A stretch of 64,000 nt of DNA from Rhynchonema sp. JSB1_4 (lineage: Eukaryota; Nematoda; Chromadorea; Monhysterida; Xyalidae): contig JASAMV010006456.1 in assembly GCA_030248065.1 (NCBI GenBank), forward strand, positions 23,603 to 87,602, given 5' to 3'. The number at the start of each line of letters is the position of its first letter. Within the stretch, counting starts at the first letter, position 1. Shown piece after piece: positions 17,768 through 31,483 of this stretch. Below the pieces are notes generated by a model that had not been told where the DNA came from, did no database searches, and saw only the letters and a list, made by a program, of their open reading frames with translations. The position numbers and the translations under genes were made by a program.

Positions 17768-19979
17768 AGTCTTTTAGGTAGATATGGATTATGGCTAATT
17801 GTGTTGTAGTTGATGCAAGATGTGCAGATTGATGCCCAAGCACGGTGGTTCAAGCAGCCCAAACTCAAAATGGAATAAAACATGGGCATCCGTCTGTGCA
17901 GGAGCGCTTGCCTCAACTCCAGTCATCAGAACATTGGCTCGCAGATTTGGCGCAATTTTCAAAGTATTCAATTTTGTTTTTCAATTGTTGAAGTTTATTG
18001 TTCTCGTTTTCGTTCCTGAAAATAATCATCGTTGTTTTGATGCTCAGTGGTTACATACACACGTGTTCTAGTTGCGTTTGCTTACTTGCTAGAGAGCGTT
18101 GTTAGTTGATATCTCGATAGAAGCGGAATACGCTTGGTGTGAGTTGACAGATGGGTGTTTGGAAATTTCGGTTGAAAACGTGTGTAGTATTGATTGAACA
18201 AGTTCATGCAAGTTTTTTTCACACACTGGTGATCGTCATATTGTGCTAATCATTTTTTCGAACATGCTTGTTGTTTTTGGTTAACACCACATCGACCTTA
18301 CATGTAGTTGTTTTTTGTCAGATTTTTTGCAGATATCAAGTCGTTTTTTTTGTTATTTTTGATTGTTTATTCTTGTCACAAACACTCCAGTCCAGATTCA
18401 TGTTGTTGCTATTTTTGTGTCATTGTTTTTTCATGGAGATTTTGCTTTTTGTGTGTCACTCGCTAATCATAGATTCCTAGTTGTTGTAGTTCTTCAGTCT
18501 GCATGTCATTGTGCCTTCAATAGATTTCAAGTCAATTGTTAGGTGGTATCTGCGTTTGGTGTGCACAACTTGAGTGCATGAACCGTCTGGCATTAATTAC
18601 CTGAAATTTAACTTGGAGAGAATTGTCACTTTTTGTTCACCTTTTTCCCATCTTCTGCAGTTCTGGTTTGCTGCGATATTGCAAGAATAAAAGTGCATTT
18701 GTGTTCATGCGCATTTTCACCTGATGGTTGCATCCATAGTTATACTCGTTTTAATCGACTGCAAATCGTTATTGTTGCTGAGTATCTGGTTGTCCTTGTG
18801 CCATTTTGCATACTAATGTTGCTTATTTCGTGAAAAGTTTCTTATCTAGTTTCATAGGCGTCGTTGTTGAACAAAAGCCGACCGTTTGATCTTCACCCGG
18901 TCGTAAAAGTTGTGCTGCATTGGTGGTGCGTGACAGAGACAGCGGAGGAATCAGCAGGTTGGTGAAACCAAACTAGTCCTCGGGCTCTTATGTGGTGCGT
19001 GCTTGTCTCTTGCCGTTTGACCCATACCAGTGGAAGAGAAACTGGCATGCAAGATGCAACATTCGTGCAAGTGTGCCCGCCCGGACCAAAAAACGCTGGC
19101 ATGAAGTGAAGTTGATTATTCCTCATTTAAATTTCTCGCACTGCGTGACCACTGGTTGAAACATCTCGTGAAGTAAAGCTAGCAGTTTCCACTTTTTGGG
19201 GGACATCAAAATCGTTCGACACGCACCCAAAAAAGCCGATGATCAGGAGCTATTTTTCACAATCTCTGATTATTTTATCGTCCATTCGCACAATCGAGGG
19301 AACTGGGCTTCACACAATGGCTCCCAACTTTGAAAACTGGCCAACTCGACGGGGAATATCAACGGAAAAAATTTAACTTCTGTGGAAAAGTGCGCTCCCT
19401 CCCCCAAGTCAAGCTGCGTTCGCCACAGAACGGCGCGCATCAGCAAGCATTTCGGGCTGCGCGCGTTGCTGTGTCCACCTCCGCTGTCCCTTACAAAAGG
19501 CGGTACCGTTCACTGAGTTTTTGACTTTCTGCATCCTACCTGTCCAGAACAGGGTTATTTTTTCAAGAGCGACCAGTCATACGGAAATCCACCCGACCAA
19601 GCACGCGTCCACGAGAGATACAGTCGTTTTTCATCGTGGCTGTGTGTGTGTTTTTGATTCAGGCCTAAGCCTAACCGCAAGCCTAAGGCTGAAGTAGAAG
19701 CCGAAAGCTTAAGTATGGGACTATGCTTTAGCACACGCATAACGGGTGGATTTTCGTATAAATAGTCAATCTTTTTTTGCAGATCTCATGCCGCCACACC
19801 GCCATTTTTTTACATCACAGCACAGCCGTCAGCCATGATGATCAATCGATAATCAGCCAATCAATTAATTTTAACTGCTCTCCTGAATTGACAGTGTTGT
19901 TTTCAAAGCATTCGTCGTCAGTAAAAGCTCAAAAATATTTTGTTGGGTCAAACTTCAACCCGGCAATTGATCGAGCAGA
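17768..19979. other. hsp60 to ilk intergenic region
   Basis: T-rich from about 18000 to 18850 with no recognised coding. TTTTTTTGCAG at about 19771-19782 could be the acceptor of a 5' untranslated ilk exon. Nothing else was identified. Confidence 0.3.
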
Positions 19980-22900
19980 ATGACTTTGTCGCGTCATAAA
20001 ACGAACATCCCAATTATATCCGAGGACGTGTTCGGCTGGGTGAGAGACGGCAACGCACTGCAAGTGCGTGTCTGGCTCGACGACACTGAACATGATCTGA
20101 ATCAAGGGTACGTCACATTATTATGGAAGATGTTGTTGGATGTTTTTCGTGTTTATTTTGATGTTTGTTCTGTTCAATCAAGCTTGTTTTTCTCAAAAGG
20201 CTTGAAAAATTTGCCTCAAAGTCTAGCAGGGTCCAATAATTGCCGAGCGCACGTACGTATGTGTGTAATTTGATTTGCATTAACCATTGTGTTGTAAAGG
20301 CAAACTACGCCAACACGAGCCCGATATCGGAGGTGATGTACTTGCAGACGGAAATGAAAGAAAATCCTCATGCACCACGACGTACATATATCATCACTCA
20401 AATAAGCAACCACGTGTGAATGTTTCACTACTCTGCCATCTACCTCCGAAAACGGGCTCATGTTGGCGTGGTGTTACTATAGGCAAACTACGCCAACACG
20501 AGCCCGATTTCGAAGGTGGTGTATTCAAAACGAATAGAAAGAGAAAATCATCATGCTCCACTTCATATTCTCCAACGTGTAACATTTCCCAAATCAGCAG
20601 CCACGTATGAATGTTTCACTGATCTGCCAGCTGCGAAATCGGGCTCGTGTTGGCGTAGTTTGCCTTTACTTACCATCCTACCTAACGCTAACCGTACATA
20701 GCTCGGTGCGTTGTTCATGCTCAACCGTCGTCAACAGCAAAAAATTCAGCACAAAAATATTTGGCTCGGTCAAGTTGGTGACGGTGGCGGGATTTTGTGC
20801 GCCTTGTGGACGGTTATTTCTTTGTCCGACGCGGGTCTGCCCAGTCACACAAGCCCCGGGTTGAGGCAGTGTTCAACCGCGTTGGGGCCTACTGGCACAA
20901 TGCCAGCCCTGGTGGTGTGATTCTCGGATGACGTTCAGCACCTTGAATTTGGTGTGTTTCATCGCCTTTGGTGCACAGGGCACCACATCGACAGGAGATT
21001 TGAGATAATCCACCGTCTCCGGACCAGCTCAATTGCAGTTGCTAAACCTGTTTGTTTTATATAATAGACCCCCTGGTGAAACAGAATGGTGTTGGTGACC
21101 ATCAGGGTTGATCAATCGTTATTCGTGTTTGTGCTATGCCGCCATGTACAGTTTGGTCACACACAGACGCGGCAATTGCTAATGGTGCCCTCTTTTCCCG
21201 CAGCCAACAGAAGTGCTCTGCTCTCTGTCGTGCTGTGCGGTTGTGTGTATTGTAGCCTGCGCGAACAAGGTGACATGTGTTATGTGCGTGTGTGGTGTGG
21301 TGTGTGCGCGGGCCATTGCACTGCACTACCTGACCTGCCTGCCTCTGTGTGTGCAGCAGACACACAAGGAGTCACACCACACGAGTTATGCCTGCGCGCG
21401 TGTGTTCATCGATTGAAAACAGGCACGGTTGCCAACACCATTCTGTTTCATGCACACTGTTATTATATAAAACAAGGGTATGAACTCGGTAGATTTGGTT
21501 GGTCCGGAGGCATTGGGTTATCCCTATGATTCCTACATAACTCTCCCATTGCCACAAACTTGACCGCCACCCCTCTATTGTTTTTGTGTTGAAATGTTTT
21601 CAAAAAATTGCTTGGAAAAAGGTAGTTTGTCACGTAAAATTTCCAATGGCTCCTTTTTGTTGAAGCGAGCCAGGCCTGTGCTTCGCTTCAGCGTGAACGA
21701 GCCTTTCTATTTAGTGCCATAGTTCCTGAGTGAACAAGGTGACAGGACAGATGCTTCGCTTGCGTGTGTGTGTGCTATTGCACCACCTGCCTCTGTCCTG
21801 CATGGGCACGTGTCGCCCGAACTTTGCACGTGTGTTTATCGATTGAAAACATGCTCTGCTGCCAACACCATTCTGTTTCACGCACCCTCTTATTATTTAA
21901 AACAATTGGACGATCCGAGTGGTTGTGGCTGGTCCGTCGGCTGTGGGTTATCCTAATCAGAGTTAAATCCCATTGTCACAAATTTGACCGCCGCGTCTAT
22001 TTTGTGTTTTATGAAAGAAAGTCACACATTCAAAGCCTGTTGGTACTTTTTAAAAATTATAGGCTCTGTCCATCTTCGTTTTCAAACAACGCCCAAAACA
22101 TTTTTCTGCGAAGCCCGCACGGCTAGTTTTGTTGACTGTGTTTCTGATTGAGCGAGGTGCTGTATGGTGCACACGCAACGCAATGTATACTCTGACAATT
22201 CTTTTGGGAGAAACTTTTCAAACGCTTTGCCTGATCCGTAAAGCGCATGATGTGTGCACTGGCTATAGCGGTCACGTGACTTCCGTAGCCAGCCAGTGCA
22301 CGCATAATGCGCTTTACGGATCAGGCAACGCTGTTGAAAAGTTTCTCCCAAAAGAATTGCCCGAGTATATCTTGAATGGGCAAGGTGACACGTGTGTTGG
22401 TGTGCCACGCTGTTCAAGCAGTTTCGTTGTCTGTGAGCATTGGTGCATCATACATAAACCATATGGTGCGTAAGACCTGTCGTTACACACAAAGGACCAT
22501 CGCAAACACAGCTTGTGAGTACAAGCGCAGTCTGTTTGTGTTTATCGATTGAAAACGTGCGTCGCTGCCAACACCATTCTGTTCCACTCAGCCTGATGTT
22601 ATATAAAAACAGCCACACGAACACAACTGTGGCTGGTCCGGAGACTGGGTTATCCTTCGATATTCACATAATCCCGTACCTTCCCAGTGTTGTATACCCT
22701 TGACCGCCGCCATTTTTCTTTTTGCATTTCCGTTTGAGAACGCAAGTCTTCAAAACAGCACTGCCTTGTGCATTCAGTACTGGTTCTGCTCGTGCACCCG
22801 GTCGAAAACAGACCCCACAACTGGCATCAGTTTAATAATCGAATTTTGTTTTTTGCGCATTCTGCCGTTGCCTTCTTGGGACTAATCTTGTGATTTACGA

Positions 22901-25900
22901 ATTCGTACCTCCACAGTTGTCACGTTTGCGATGCGTTACGCAAAAACTGTCATAATTTGTTAGCGTCACACACAGTCAGACGCTGATCATATGCATTTAG
23001 AACAAGATTAAGTGGTCTTCGCTTCACACCCTCCACATCCACATAACAGCACAATACTTGGGCCAAAAACTGGCGTTGTGGAAGACACGGATTCCTTCCT
23101 TCTTGCGAAAAAAGAAGCACGACAGACCAAAGGATGTCTCTGGAAACGGGGCTGTTATAATGTGAGAACACAACCAACCTACAGATGGTCTTATGTGTCA
23201 ATGTGTGTGCTGTGGTTCGTTCTTTCCTCCAAGCAAATGAAGCCGGCCAGCTACAAGCACGCTGGCATAAAATTGAGCTTCTTCGTTGTCTTTGTGATAT
23301 GAGCACAGAGTTTCAGTTGGTAGTTGCTGCTGCTGCTGGCCGGATACAAGCAACAGAGCAAACGGCAACGGCAGGCAGAAGGGACCCAGTAGTAAGTGTG
23401 CATATGTACTGTATGTACTATTAAACGCATCGTGCGTGAACATCGCTGCACAGGTCAAACTTGGGTAGGTACTCCAGCTTGGTTGGTGGTGGTTACACAC
23501 CACCATACAGCACACTATAAGCTTGCTCATAGTTGGTAGTTGCGGGTCACACACATGTGTGTGTTGAGCTGAGCTTGCTGCGGGCTTGGCATTCGGTTGG
23601 AATTCTGCGTACACTGTACAGCTCAGCCAGATTAGCTGCGTATTTAGTACGCTCGTTCATACACAGCAGGAATGAACTTGTGTTTGTTAGTTTTATGTGG
23701 CAGTCCCTGTCCGCACGTAGGGGGGATTGAACTGGCTGGACTGTTGTTTCTGGCTAATGCAACACCGCACCAGAGTATGTGTGTGTGTGTTCGGTTTTTT
23801 GAACGTTTTGCTGTCAGATTGTGCGGTTGTGGCGAGCGGTGAGGTGAAGTGAGTCAAACATGCATTCTGGATCTGATGGCGGGGCGTAGTGCTGACGTTT
23901 CATCCTCATACAATCTCTACGTTGCTGTGTGTGAATGGTGACTAGATTGATCATTTGATAAAGGAGCGGCCACAAAAGTGGGGAATTTCGAAACGAAATG
24001 AAACGAGAAAAAAGCACGTAGTTTGTGGAATTTTCGAAGAAAGTCTGGGTGGACTGGACCCGATAATCGTCAATAATTATTTATCACGATTAAAAACTCG
24101 CATTTAATTGTACACCGTGTCATTTCAGCGACGACCATGGTTTCTCATTATTACACTGGGCGGCCAAGGAGGGCCACGTTACGATCGTCGATCTGTTGCT
24201 ATCACGTGGTGGTCGCGTTAATGCAACGAATATGGGTGATGACACGGCACTCCATCTAGCAGCTGCGCACGGACACAAGGAGATTGTGCATGTGAGTAAT
24301 CCGTCGGGTACTAGACGGATTAGCTCGGGCCGGATAGTATTTCGGGCTCAGGTCTAATTTTTTAGCTCAGCATTCGCCAACCATGTACCGTACCTGAACT
24401 CAAGTCTGGACCTGATAGATAGGAAGCCTGAAACCGTAAACAAAACCTGGCGCGGGGTAATCTGGTACCGTCGCGGCACGCGGTTGTTGCGTCGGATCGG
24501 GCGCGCTTTCTGTTGTCGCCTGATAATCGTAGCACTTTGGTTTCGGTCATGTCACCGAAACAAACCAAAACAAAAAAACGTCAAATAACACCGTCAAAAT
24601 TCGAAGAAGAAAAAAAAAACCCCCCCCAAACAAAAAACAAAACAAAAAACCCAAAAAAAAAAAAAAAAAACAAAAAAAACGGACGGGACGTGATCACACG
24701 ATGGGCGTGATAACAAGGCCAACAGTCGCACAAACAAGTGCAGTGCAACTGCTGACATTTCAGAGACTACTCGGACGCAAAGCAGATGTAAACGCTGTCA
24801 ATGAACACGGCAACACAGCGCTGCACTACGCCTGCTTTTGGGGATACGAAAGCATTGCTGAGGTGAGATGGGGTGAATTTCACGCTGAATGCAATGTTGA
24901 CCATTGCCAAACTTTGCCATCGTGATACCGTATGACGATGACGCAATAAGTCGCGTGAACGACAGGACGCAAGATGTATGTTTGATCCAATCATGATGAT
25001 CGATCATCCAGTTTGAGACCGGCCGGCCATTGCAATCTTGTGCGCTGCGGATTCCTGGTTATTTTAACGAAATTTTTTCTTACTCGTTTGCAACCATTCA
25101 CGTTTTCAGGACCTGATCCAAGCCGGCACGCAAGTGTCAACGTGCAACAAATACGGTGAAACGGCGGTCGACATTTGTAGACCACAAATTCAGAAAACCA
25201 TTCAAGGTTGGGTTCAGTTTGTACTTTATTCCACAGGGAGTGGTCCCCATTGTTCTTTTGCAGTGAAACCTTTTGAGTATGCCGTTTCCCGCTCTTTTCA
25301 CCTAAACATACGATAAAACACGGTGCTACTATTGTGTTTGCTCGAAATTCCGTGTGAGCTGACACTTGAAACCATTCCACACTTGATATGTATTTTGGGT
25401 GCTCCAGAAGTTTAAGTCTTGCATATTAGGCGCAAAGTGCACTTAGAATTTTTGCATATCGCTTGTAAAACACCAGAAACGTTTGAAATATCACGATTTG
25501 TGCCTAAAATTCTGACCGGTTAGGTTAGTGTGACTTGCACCCGAATAAAATTCGTTCCAAATGCTTCAGAAATCGCGGCGGCCGCCGGTCAAGATCTGAG
25601 TCGTAAAGTGCCCTACAAGGACACGGCATGGAAGGGCACGAAGACACGCAGTCGCGACGCGACCCTGTCCAGATACGCTGGCATTGACATCGGACAGCTG
25701 AATCTGTCTACCAAAATTGCGGAATCGCATTCGGGAGAGGTTGGCACGTTTGCATTTTGACAGTCCATCCTTTTTGTTGTTTGTGACTCTCTTTTCAATA
25801 CCAGCTAGTGCTGTGGCTGGGGGGTACAGTTCACAGTCGAAAGGTGCAGTACCTCCCCTTCGCCGGTGCGGTGTGTGGTCCCCCCGCTCTCAGGTACAGT

Positions 25901-28900
25901 ATCTCCCCCTCTTTGTTCGGTATCTTCCCCAATTTTTCCTATTTTCATCTCAAGTGTACTTTTTTTGGTCAAAAGATGGCAAAAAATCGACCCAAAATGC
26001 ATATATACGCATTTAACCCATAAAAATTCAATCCACGCGAGATCGGTGTACGGTACGGTATCTTCCTCTTAGTCTTCCGCATTTTAAGGCTTATTTTAGC
26101 ATAATTTAGACCAAATTTTATACTCCTGTTTTTGACTTCTGGACCAATACCCCCCCCAAATCGGGGTACCCGGCTAGCTAGCTTGCTTTCTTGTGCCGGA
26201 CCCCTCCAGCTAGCTAGCTTTCTTGCTCGGACCAACTACATCACTGTTTGTGCCCCAAAGTACAGTACTTCCCCCTCTGAAGTAGCCACAGCACTGATAC
26301 CAGCGGACAGTTTGGACACCAATCGCAACCTGACTGCAATTCGAAATCGTGATTATTCTTTATATTGACTGAAAATGCAGGTTTAGGTAGATCACGGTGG
26401 ACGATTGTTCAACGTGCCGACGAGTACACCCGATGACGAAGTTTTTACGTGCATTCGACTATTTGGCGCTCGCCTCTTTTTACTTTGTGTCATTCCGTTT
26501 CATATTTTTCCCGTCCACATTGCAGCTGTGGAAAGGCAAATGGCAAGGCAACGAGATTGTGGCCCGCATTCTCACGGTCAAGGAGGTGACGCCACGTGTG
26601 TCCCGCGATTTCCAGGAGGAATTCCCGAGATTAAGGTTGGCCTGAGTAACCGTCACTGAGCTTGCTAAAACTTGCCGGAAACTTATAAAGGAGTCACGTT
26701 TATTATCTTAGTTATCGTATCGTACCCTAAGTTGAAATGTCAGACAACTAAAAAAACCAAAACCAGCATGTGACAGCGGCAGAACAGCGGAGGACTTTTT
26801 GTTCCGGACCGGACATTTTATTACGTTCCATGATCAACGATGTTTCATTTGTTGCAGGATATTCTCGCATCCGAACGTACAACCGGTGTTGGCGTGCTGC
26901 AATCAACCGCCTAATTTAGTGGTCATCAGCCTGTACGCACCCTATGGATCGTTATACAATGTGCTGCATGAACAATCCGGTTAGGCTCTGTTGTTTGGTG
27001 TCATTTTATTATTTCTGGTTGGAACCGTGAATATGTGATCAGGTCGTATGAGCTTTATGCGGGCAATGGTTTTCCACAAGGTATTCTTGTGTTCTTGTGT
27101 CATATTTGCTTCGGGGTGTTCATTTGGACGAGCATAAAAAATTTCGATTAGATTCAACTTCTACGCTGCTCAAACTAGACTGGCATATGCGTTTAGCTGC
27201 GAATCTAATACGCGTCTGTGCAGTGTTTGAACAGACGCGGCGTAAACCGGAGATGAAGAATATTGCATATTTGCTGCAGGTTTGGTGATCGATCAGACAC
27301 AAGCACTGCGTTTCGCCATCGACATCGCTCGAGGCATGTCGTTTCTGCACGCGTTGGAACCAATGGTGGGTGAAGATTTTGGGACCCGGTGTGTTTTTGG
27401 GTTATTTGGTCCCGGTTTCGCGCTGACGATGGCCTGGTGTACATGTCTGTGGTCTGTGAAAACAGGTCGAAAACACGGTGCACTTCCGACACGTTGTGGT
27501 CCACATCAGTGTTGTCGTTGTGAGGATACGATTACCGCCCCCTAGTATCCGGTATCTTCGTATATCCATCCGGGGGTATCGGGTATCCTGACTTTTTGTC
27601 CAGGAGTGTACGACCCTAAAATTTTTACGAACACAGTAACCATTTCTGCCTCCAAAATGCTCCTAATCGCTTGCCCACGCAAGCATAACCCCTAAAATGA
27701 CCATTTTTCACTCTGACAACAGCGATCTTATTCCAGTTTCCTCTAATCAGAAATAAGTTCGCCTTTTTAAACATCCCTGTAGGTACCCGAGATTTTTCAT
27801 TTTGGGGGGCAACCCCATATCGTATCCGAAGCTTTTCATTTCCTGTATCCAGTATCCGAAAATTTTGGAAATGGGTATCCGGTATCCTGACTTTTTGTTT
27901 TCACAACGGCGCCACTGGTCCATACTCACGCATCATAACTAAACAATTTTTTTGGATTCGCGAACGGAGCTCGAGTCTATCGCGGGCCGTAGTTCGCGAT
28001 TGTGTTATGTTTGACACGATTTTTACAAGCGCGCTGTTGTGCACGTTTTTCTCAGACGTAAGGCCCAACATAATGGTTCGTGACCCAGTCCTTCACGCAT
28101 ACACAGGTGTTGCGTTTCTTCCTGAACAGCAAGCACGTGGTTATTGATGATGACCTGTCGGTCAAGGTGAACATGGCCGATACGAAGTTCTCCTTCCAAG
28201 AGAAGGGACGTCTCTACTCGCCTGCATGGATGTCACCTGAAGGTGAGTGCGATTGGGGGGGGGTGAAACAGCTTTGTTGGCTGTGCGACATATAAACGTT
28301 TTTGTCTCAATTTCTTCGTTGCTTATTGCTCACTGTTGGTTTGGTCACTTGATCGCATCGTCGGTAACTACCAACCTCAGGCATGATAATTTCGTTTGCT
28401 GTGCCAAAGGTTTCGAATTCTGTATTGTTTTTTATTCTTGCATCCATACACAGTCATTGTTTGTACGAACGCTTTTGAGTACTTGCGGAGTTCACAAAAC
28501 ATTTCTTTGTCTGATGAACATTGGCAGGTGTTTCTTAATTAATGGTAATTTGGACACCACTTTTATGTGCTCGGTCTTTCGCCACTAAATGGGCAGGATA
28601 CCAAGGTGATAGTGTCGTGAGGCTGCTGCCCATTAACCGGCAATTTTCACTGATGGATGGCTGGGTTTGGGATACGTACGGCCGGTGGGTGTTAAACCAA
28701 GGAGGGAACGCGCCAAACACTGCCTAACCAGGCAGACCGAGCGGGGTAGTGTACAGTACACAGGTTGACAGTGTCACTGAAACCGTCTGTGATTCATCGC
28801 GTATGTTGCGCTGTGCAAAGACATCAGCCGGCACGTACTCCGTTTTCAGCGTTACTACGCAAACCCGAGGAGGCCAACATACGTGCGTCGGACATGTGGA

Positions 28901-29604
28901 GTTTCGCCGTGATCCTGTGGGAATTGAACACACGCGAGGTGCCCTTCTCGGATATGTCGCCGATGGAGATTGGCATGAAGGTACTATTTTTTTTTGAAAG
29001 GGCCGTTATACTACCTGAAATTGTCCGGTGCTTATGGGTAGGTGGCCTAAGAGTGAAATGAGTGCATACAATGGATTGCTCTGCAAAACAATAGAACAAC
29101 ATTGATTTTCGATCAGATCAGTGATTCAACTTGTAACTACATATTTCCTGCATATCAAAACTCATAAATTGTGAAGTAATTATTTTGCGATTGTCAATTT
29201 TTGCGACAGCTTTGGTCAGGTCGGATCACTGATGTTTCACGATGGGTTATGTATCCATTTTAGTTGGCACTTTTGATATCCCTGTGCACGTCTGCTTGTG
29301 ATAGTGAAAACAGGTTGAAGTAAGCATTGCTGTGTTACGTCACAGCATTTGCAGTCCACTCACCTTATGTCGACGCAATCGGAATCTGGCAATTTTTCAG
29401 CCGTCAGAAAAAATATAAAAAGGGCAACACGCCTGCCGAAGTCCAATCGCGTTACAGATTGCACTCGAGGGTCTACGAGCGACGATCCCGCCCGGCACGA
29501 GCAAGTCGATGTCGCGTCTGATCAGTATTTGTATGAACGAAGACCCGGGCCGACGACCCAACTTTGAGCAGATACTGCCCGTTCTCGAGAAAATGGCTGC
29601 TTGA
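19980..29604 (+). CDS. ILK: Integrin-linked kinase (pseudokinase), ankyrin-kinase protein
   Basis: Adaptor of the ILK-PINCH-parvin complex linking integrin tails to actin at cell-matrix adhesions. Eleven exons join in phase to 1389 bases (462 residues; human 452): 19980-20107, 24129-24291, 24764-24862, 25110-25206, 25570-25739, 26526-26635, 26858-26979, 27280-27365, 28107-28242, 28850-28980 and 29458-29604. N-terminal ankyrin repeats carry [27 protein letters not shown] and [14 protein letters not shown] linker ([12 protein letters not shown]) and the kinase-like domain from about residue 210 follow: [62 protein letters not shown] and [12 protein letters not shown]. The lysine of the human ATP site (VVKVL) is arginine here (VARIL, about R233), and the DFG-like DVK is DTK. 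Intron 1 is about 4 kb and full of repeats; introns 5 and 8 hold hAT-type elements. The start was chosen because [22 protein letters not shown] matches the family's first exon. Confidence 0.96.
20299..20477. repeat. Palindromic MITE (CTACGCCAACACGAGCCCGA), copy 2
   Basis: Arms GGCAAACTACGCCAACACGAGCCCGAT and its complement enclose about 120 bp. It sits in ilk intron 1 and is followed 4 bp later by another copy in tandem. Confidence 0.75.
20482..20663. repeat. Palindromic MITE (CTACGCCAACACGAGCCCGA), copy 3
   Basis: The same arms, complete on both sides (GGCAAACTACGCC against GGCGTAGTTTGCC). The interior shares AAACGAATAGAAAGAGA with copy 1 behind the hsp60 stop. Copies 2 and 3 are head to tail. 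Confidence 0.75.
21400..22760. repeat. Three diverged direct repeats in ilk intron 1
   Basis: Copies start near 21405, 21830 and 22530. Each shares in order TTYATCGATTGAAAAC, GCCAACACCATTCTGTT, a TTATATAAAAC-like A/T block, GGCTGGTCCG, GGGTTATCC and TTGACCGCCG. A partial inverted match to the CCAACACCATTCTGTTTCA part lies near 21080. The conserved order over about 200 bp, with spacings of 400-700 bp, indicates old duplication. I assign no function. Confidence 0.55.
22186..22370. repeat. Palindromic element (CAATTCTTTTGGGAGAAACTT), copy 1
   Basis: About 185 bp with nearly perfect inverted arms (TATACTCTGACAATTCTTTT and its complement, then TTGCCTGATCCGTAAAGCGCA). It is bounded by TA, as in Tc1/mariner-type elements; that link is inference. 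It lies in ilk intron 1, with a second copy at 32025-32202. Confidence 0.75.
25806..26296. mobile_element. hAT-type MITE, TACAGTATCTCCCC family
   Basis: A 491-bp element with ends TAGTGCTGTGGCTGGGGGG and AGTAGCCACAGCACTG, flanked by exact ATACCAGC (25798-25805, 26297-26304). GGTACAGTATCTCCCCC-type motifs recur near both ends. It lies in ilk intron 5. The right half of the chimeric element at 9205-9801 is the same family. Confidence 0.9.
27507..27917. mobile_element. hAT-type MITE, GGGTATCCGGTATCC family
   Basis: Ends CAGTGTTGTCGTTGTGAGGA and TTTTCACAACGGCGCCACTG are imperfect inverted copies. The flanking octamers GTCCACAT and GTCCATAC agree at 6 of 8 places, consistent with a decayed duplication. 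GTATCCGGTATCC-type motifs lie inside both ends. It is located in ilk intron 8. Confidence 0.7.
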
Positions 29605-31483
29605 TACTGTCACATAGCAACAATATTGTTTATCTTGGAATGAGTGTGATTTTGGCTGGTGATGCTGGAACTATGGGGTGTGTGTGCGGCTATGTGCAAT
29701 GATATGACAAGCACAGTACTGTTCAACGGACGGTGTCTATCTAAATGCGAGAAATCTATCTTTCCTCATCATGGAAACACGATTGCGAATCGGTACGGTC
29801 GCCATGAAGGTAGTCACTTGGCATTCGTTGGTGAAAATGCAGCCCCCCCCGTGTTCGAAGCATTGTCAGCCATGTTATGACGAATCACATGTTTTGGTAA
29901 GATTTTACTTTTTGCATTTTTCCTTCTCTAGTTTCTGTGAAATATTTATTTGATTGATGGATGATCATGTGCTGCTTCATTATTACTGGATCGAGTCACA
30001 AAAATACAATTTCTTTGCCTATTATTATATTTCATATTATGTATTCTTGTGTATAGTGCTTGAAACTGTTTTCTGTGGTTTTGCCAATTTTACATTTGCT
30101 TACGAAAATTTGTATGTTGCCTGCCTCCGACAAAATGGTGCACTATTCTTAATTTTATAGATATTTTTTTCAATGTTTTTTATTTCATATACTGTTTGGC
30201 TTCGCTTGGCTGGTTTGACTTTGTTTTACTTAATAGATTGGCTTTATAATAGTTCATTCGTCGCTAAGCATGTGCAAGTTGCAATCATAATTGGCACAAT
30301 TGTAAGCCTGGAAAATGAGAGAAAACTTTCACAGTAATATTTAAAGTCAAGTACGGTTGACACTCTGTCTTGAATCCTTGTCCCAGATTTGGGACTTATC
30401 GATTCACCGTACCGGAGGGTCAACTGTGCACAAATGCCGGTGTCAGATTTGCCGATCGGCTTTCATCATCTGTCCTTTTTCACTGGCCGAGTTTGTATGA
30501 ATCTCTAAATATTGCGAATGCATTACAAAAGGTCATGTGACCGAGGCAAACGTGATCCGATCCGATCACCAAGTCTGTGACCGCTAAAGATGTTTTACTG
30601 CCGCGTTCTTGAATCTCGTCAAGAGCTGACCCGATTTGATGCATATTTTATGGCGCGTTGGATACATTTATCATGATGCTTGACTAATTAATAAATAAAA
30701 TGGAACCTTAATCTTGGAGTGAGCAGAATTGTTCCACGAATGTCTCTCGACATTACTATTCGAAGCTGAACTGTCTTGGAGAAGCAAAAGCGGAAGAACA
30801 GATGCAGAACTCTCATTGGCCGTTAAGATTGGTCAGCAATATACAACATAGGTATTGATACTGGAGCATTCCTTTCACGCACGGATCTGGGGGCCGGTCA
30901 CTGTTGTACCGTGGTTGCGTTACAATTCGATTGGCTGGCGAAATGGCCGATCGGGATGGACACGAACCTGGTTTATCGTTGTGAAAATTTTGCAGCTTCA
31001 ATCGCACTCATGGTCATGTCAAGCTTGGATGAACGCGGATCAGTCGCTTAGCTGTGTCTGTCCATTTATGTCTGTCAAATTTTCACACTTCACGAGTTTT
31101 CAGTGGTTCCGGTCCACAGCCACATGGCGATATCGATTGATTGATCGAATGAACAAACAGGGTGGAGTGGCGAAATTGATAAAGATGAGCAGAACTTTTT
31201 ATTTATTCAAAGTTCTTTCTCGGCTTTGCTCCCATTCTCATCCTCTTGTCTTCTGCGTTGTTCTTGTTCGCTGGCGTGATGCGAAATGTCACGAGAAAAG
31301 TTGCGTCACGGAATAAGAGCACTGCTCTGTTTCCCTTCATCGCCATACTTTTTTCTCGTGATGCTTCGCGCGGTGGTGACACTCGCTTCCTCTATATTTC
31401 AGTTGTTGTATTCTTTTATCGTTATTATCAAACTTCCTAATTGGGCACATTTTCTTCATTGTCCAAACCGCATCAAATTTATA
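29605..31483. other. ilk downstream region
   Basis: 3' untranslated and intergenic sequence, A/T-rich to about 30300. ATAAATAAAATGG near 30690 could serve as a polyadenylation signal. I see no further gene. Confidence 0.3.

Noticed and set aside
19660..19720. GCCTAA repeats like the nematode telomere motif TTAGGC
   Set aside because: Only two or three degenerate units; similar scraps occur inside the inverted-repeat element at 11849-12092 and 55547-55744. Not a telomere, and not enough to assign the phylum.
24595..24690. A-rich run in ilk intron 2 as the poly(A) tail of a retroposon
   Set aside because: The run is interrupted by C blocks, and no element body or target duplication could be identified.
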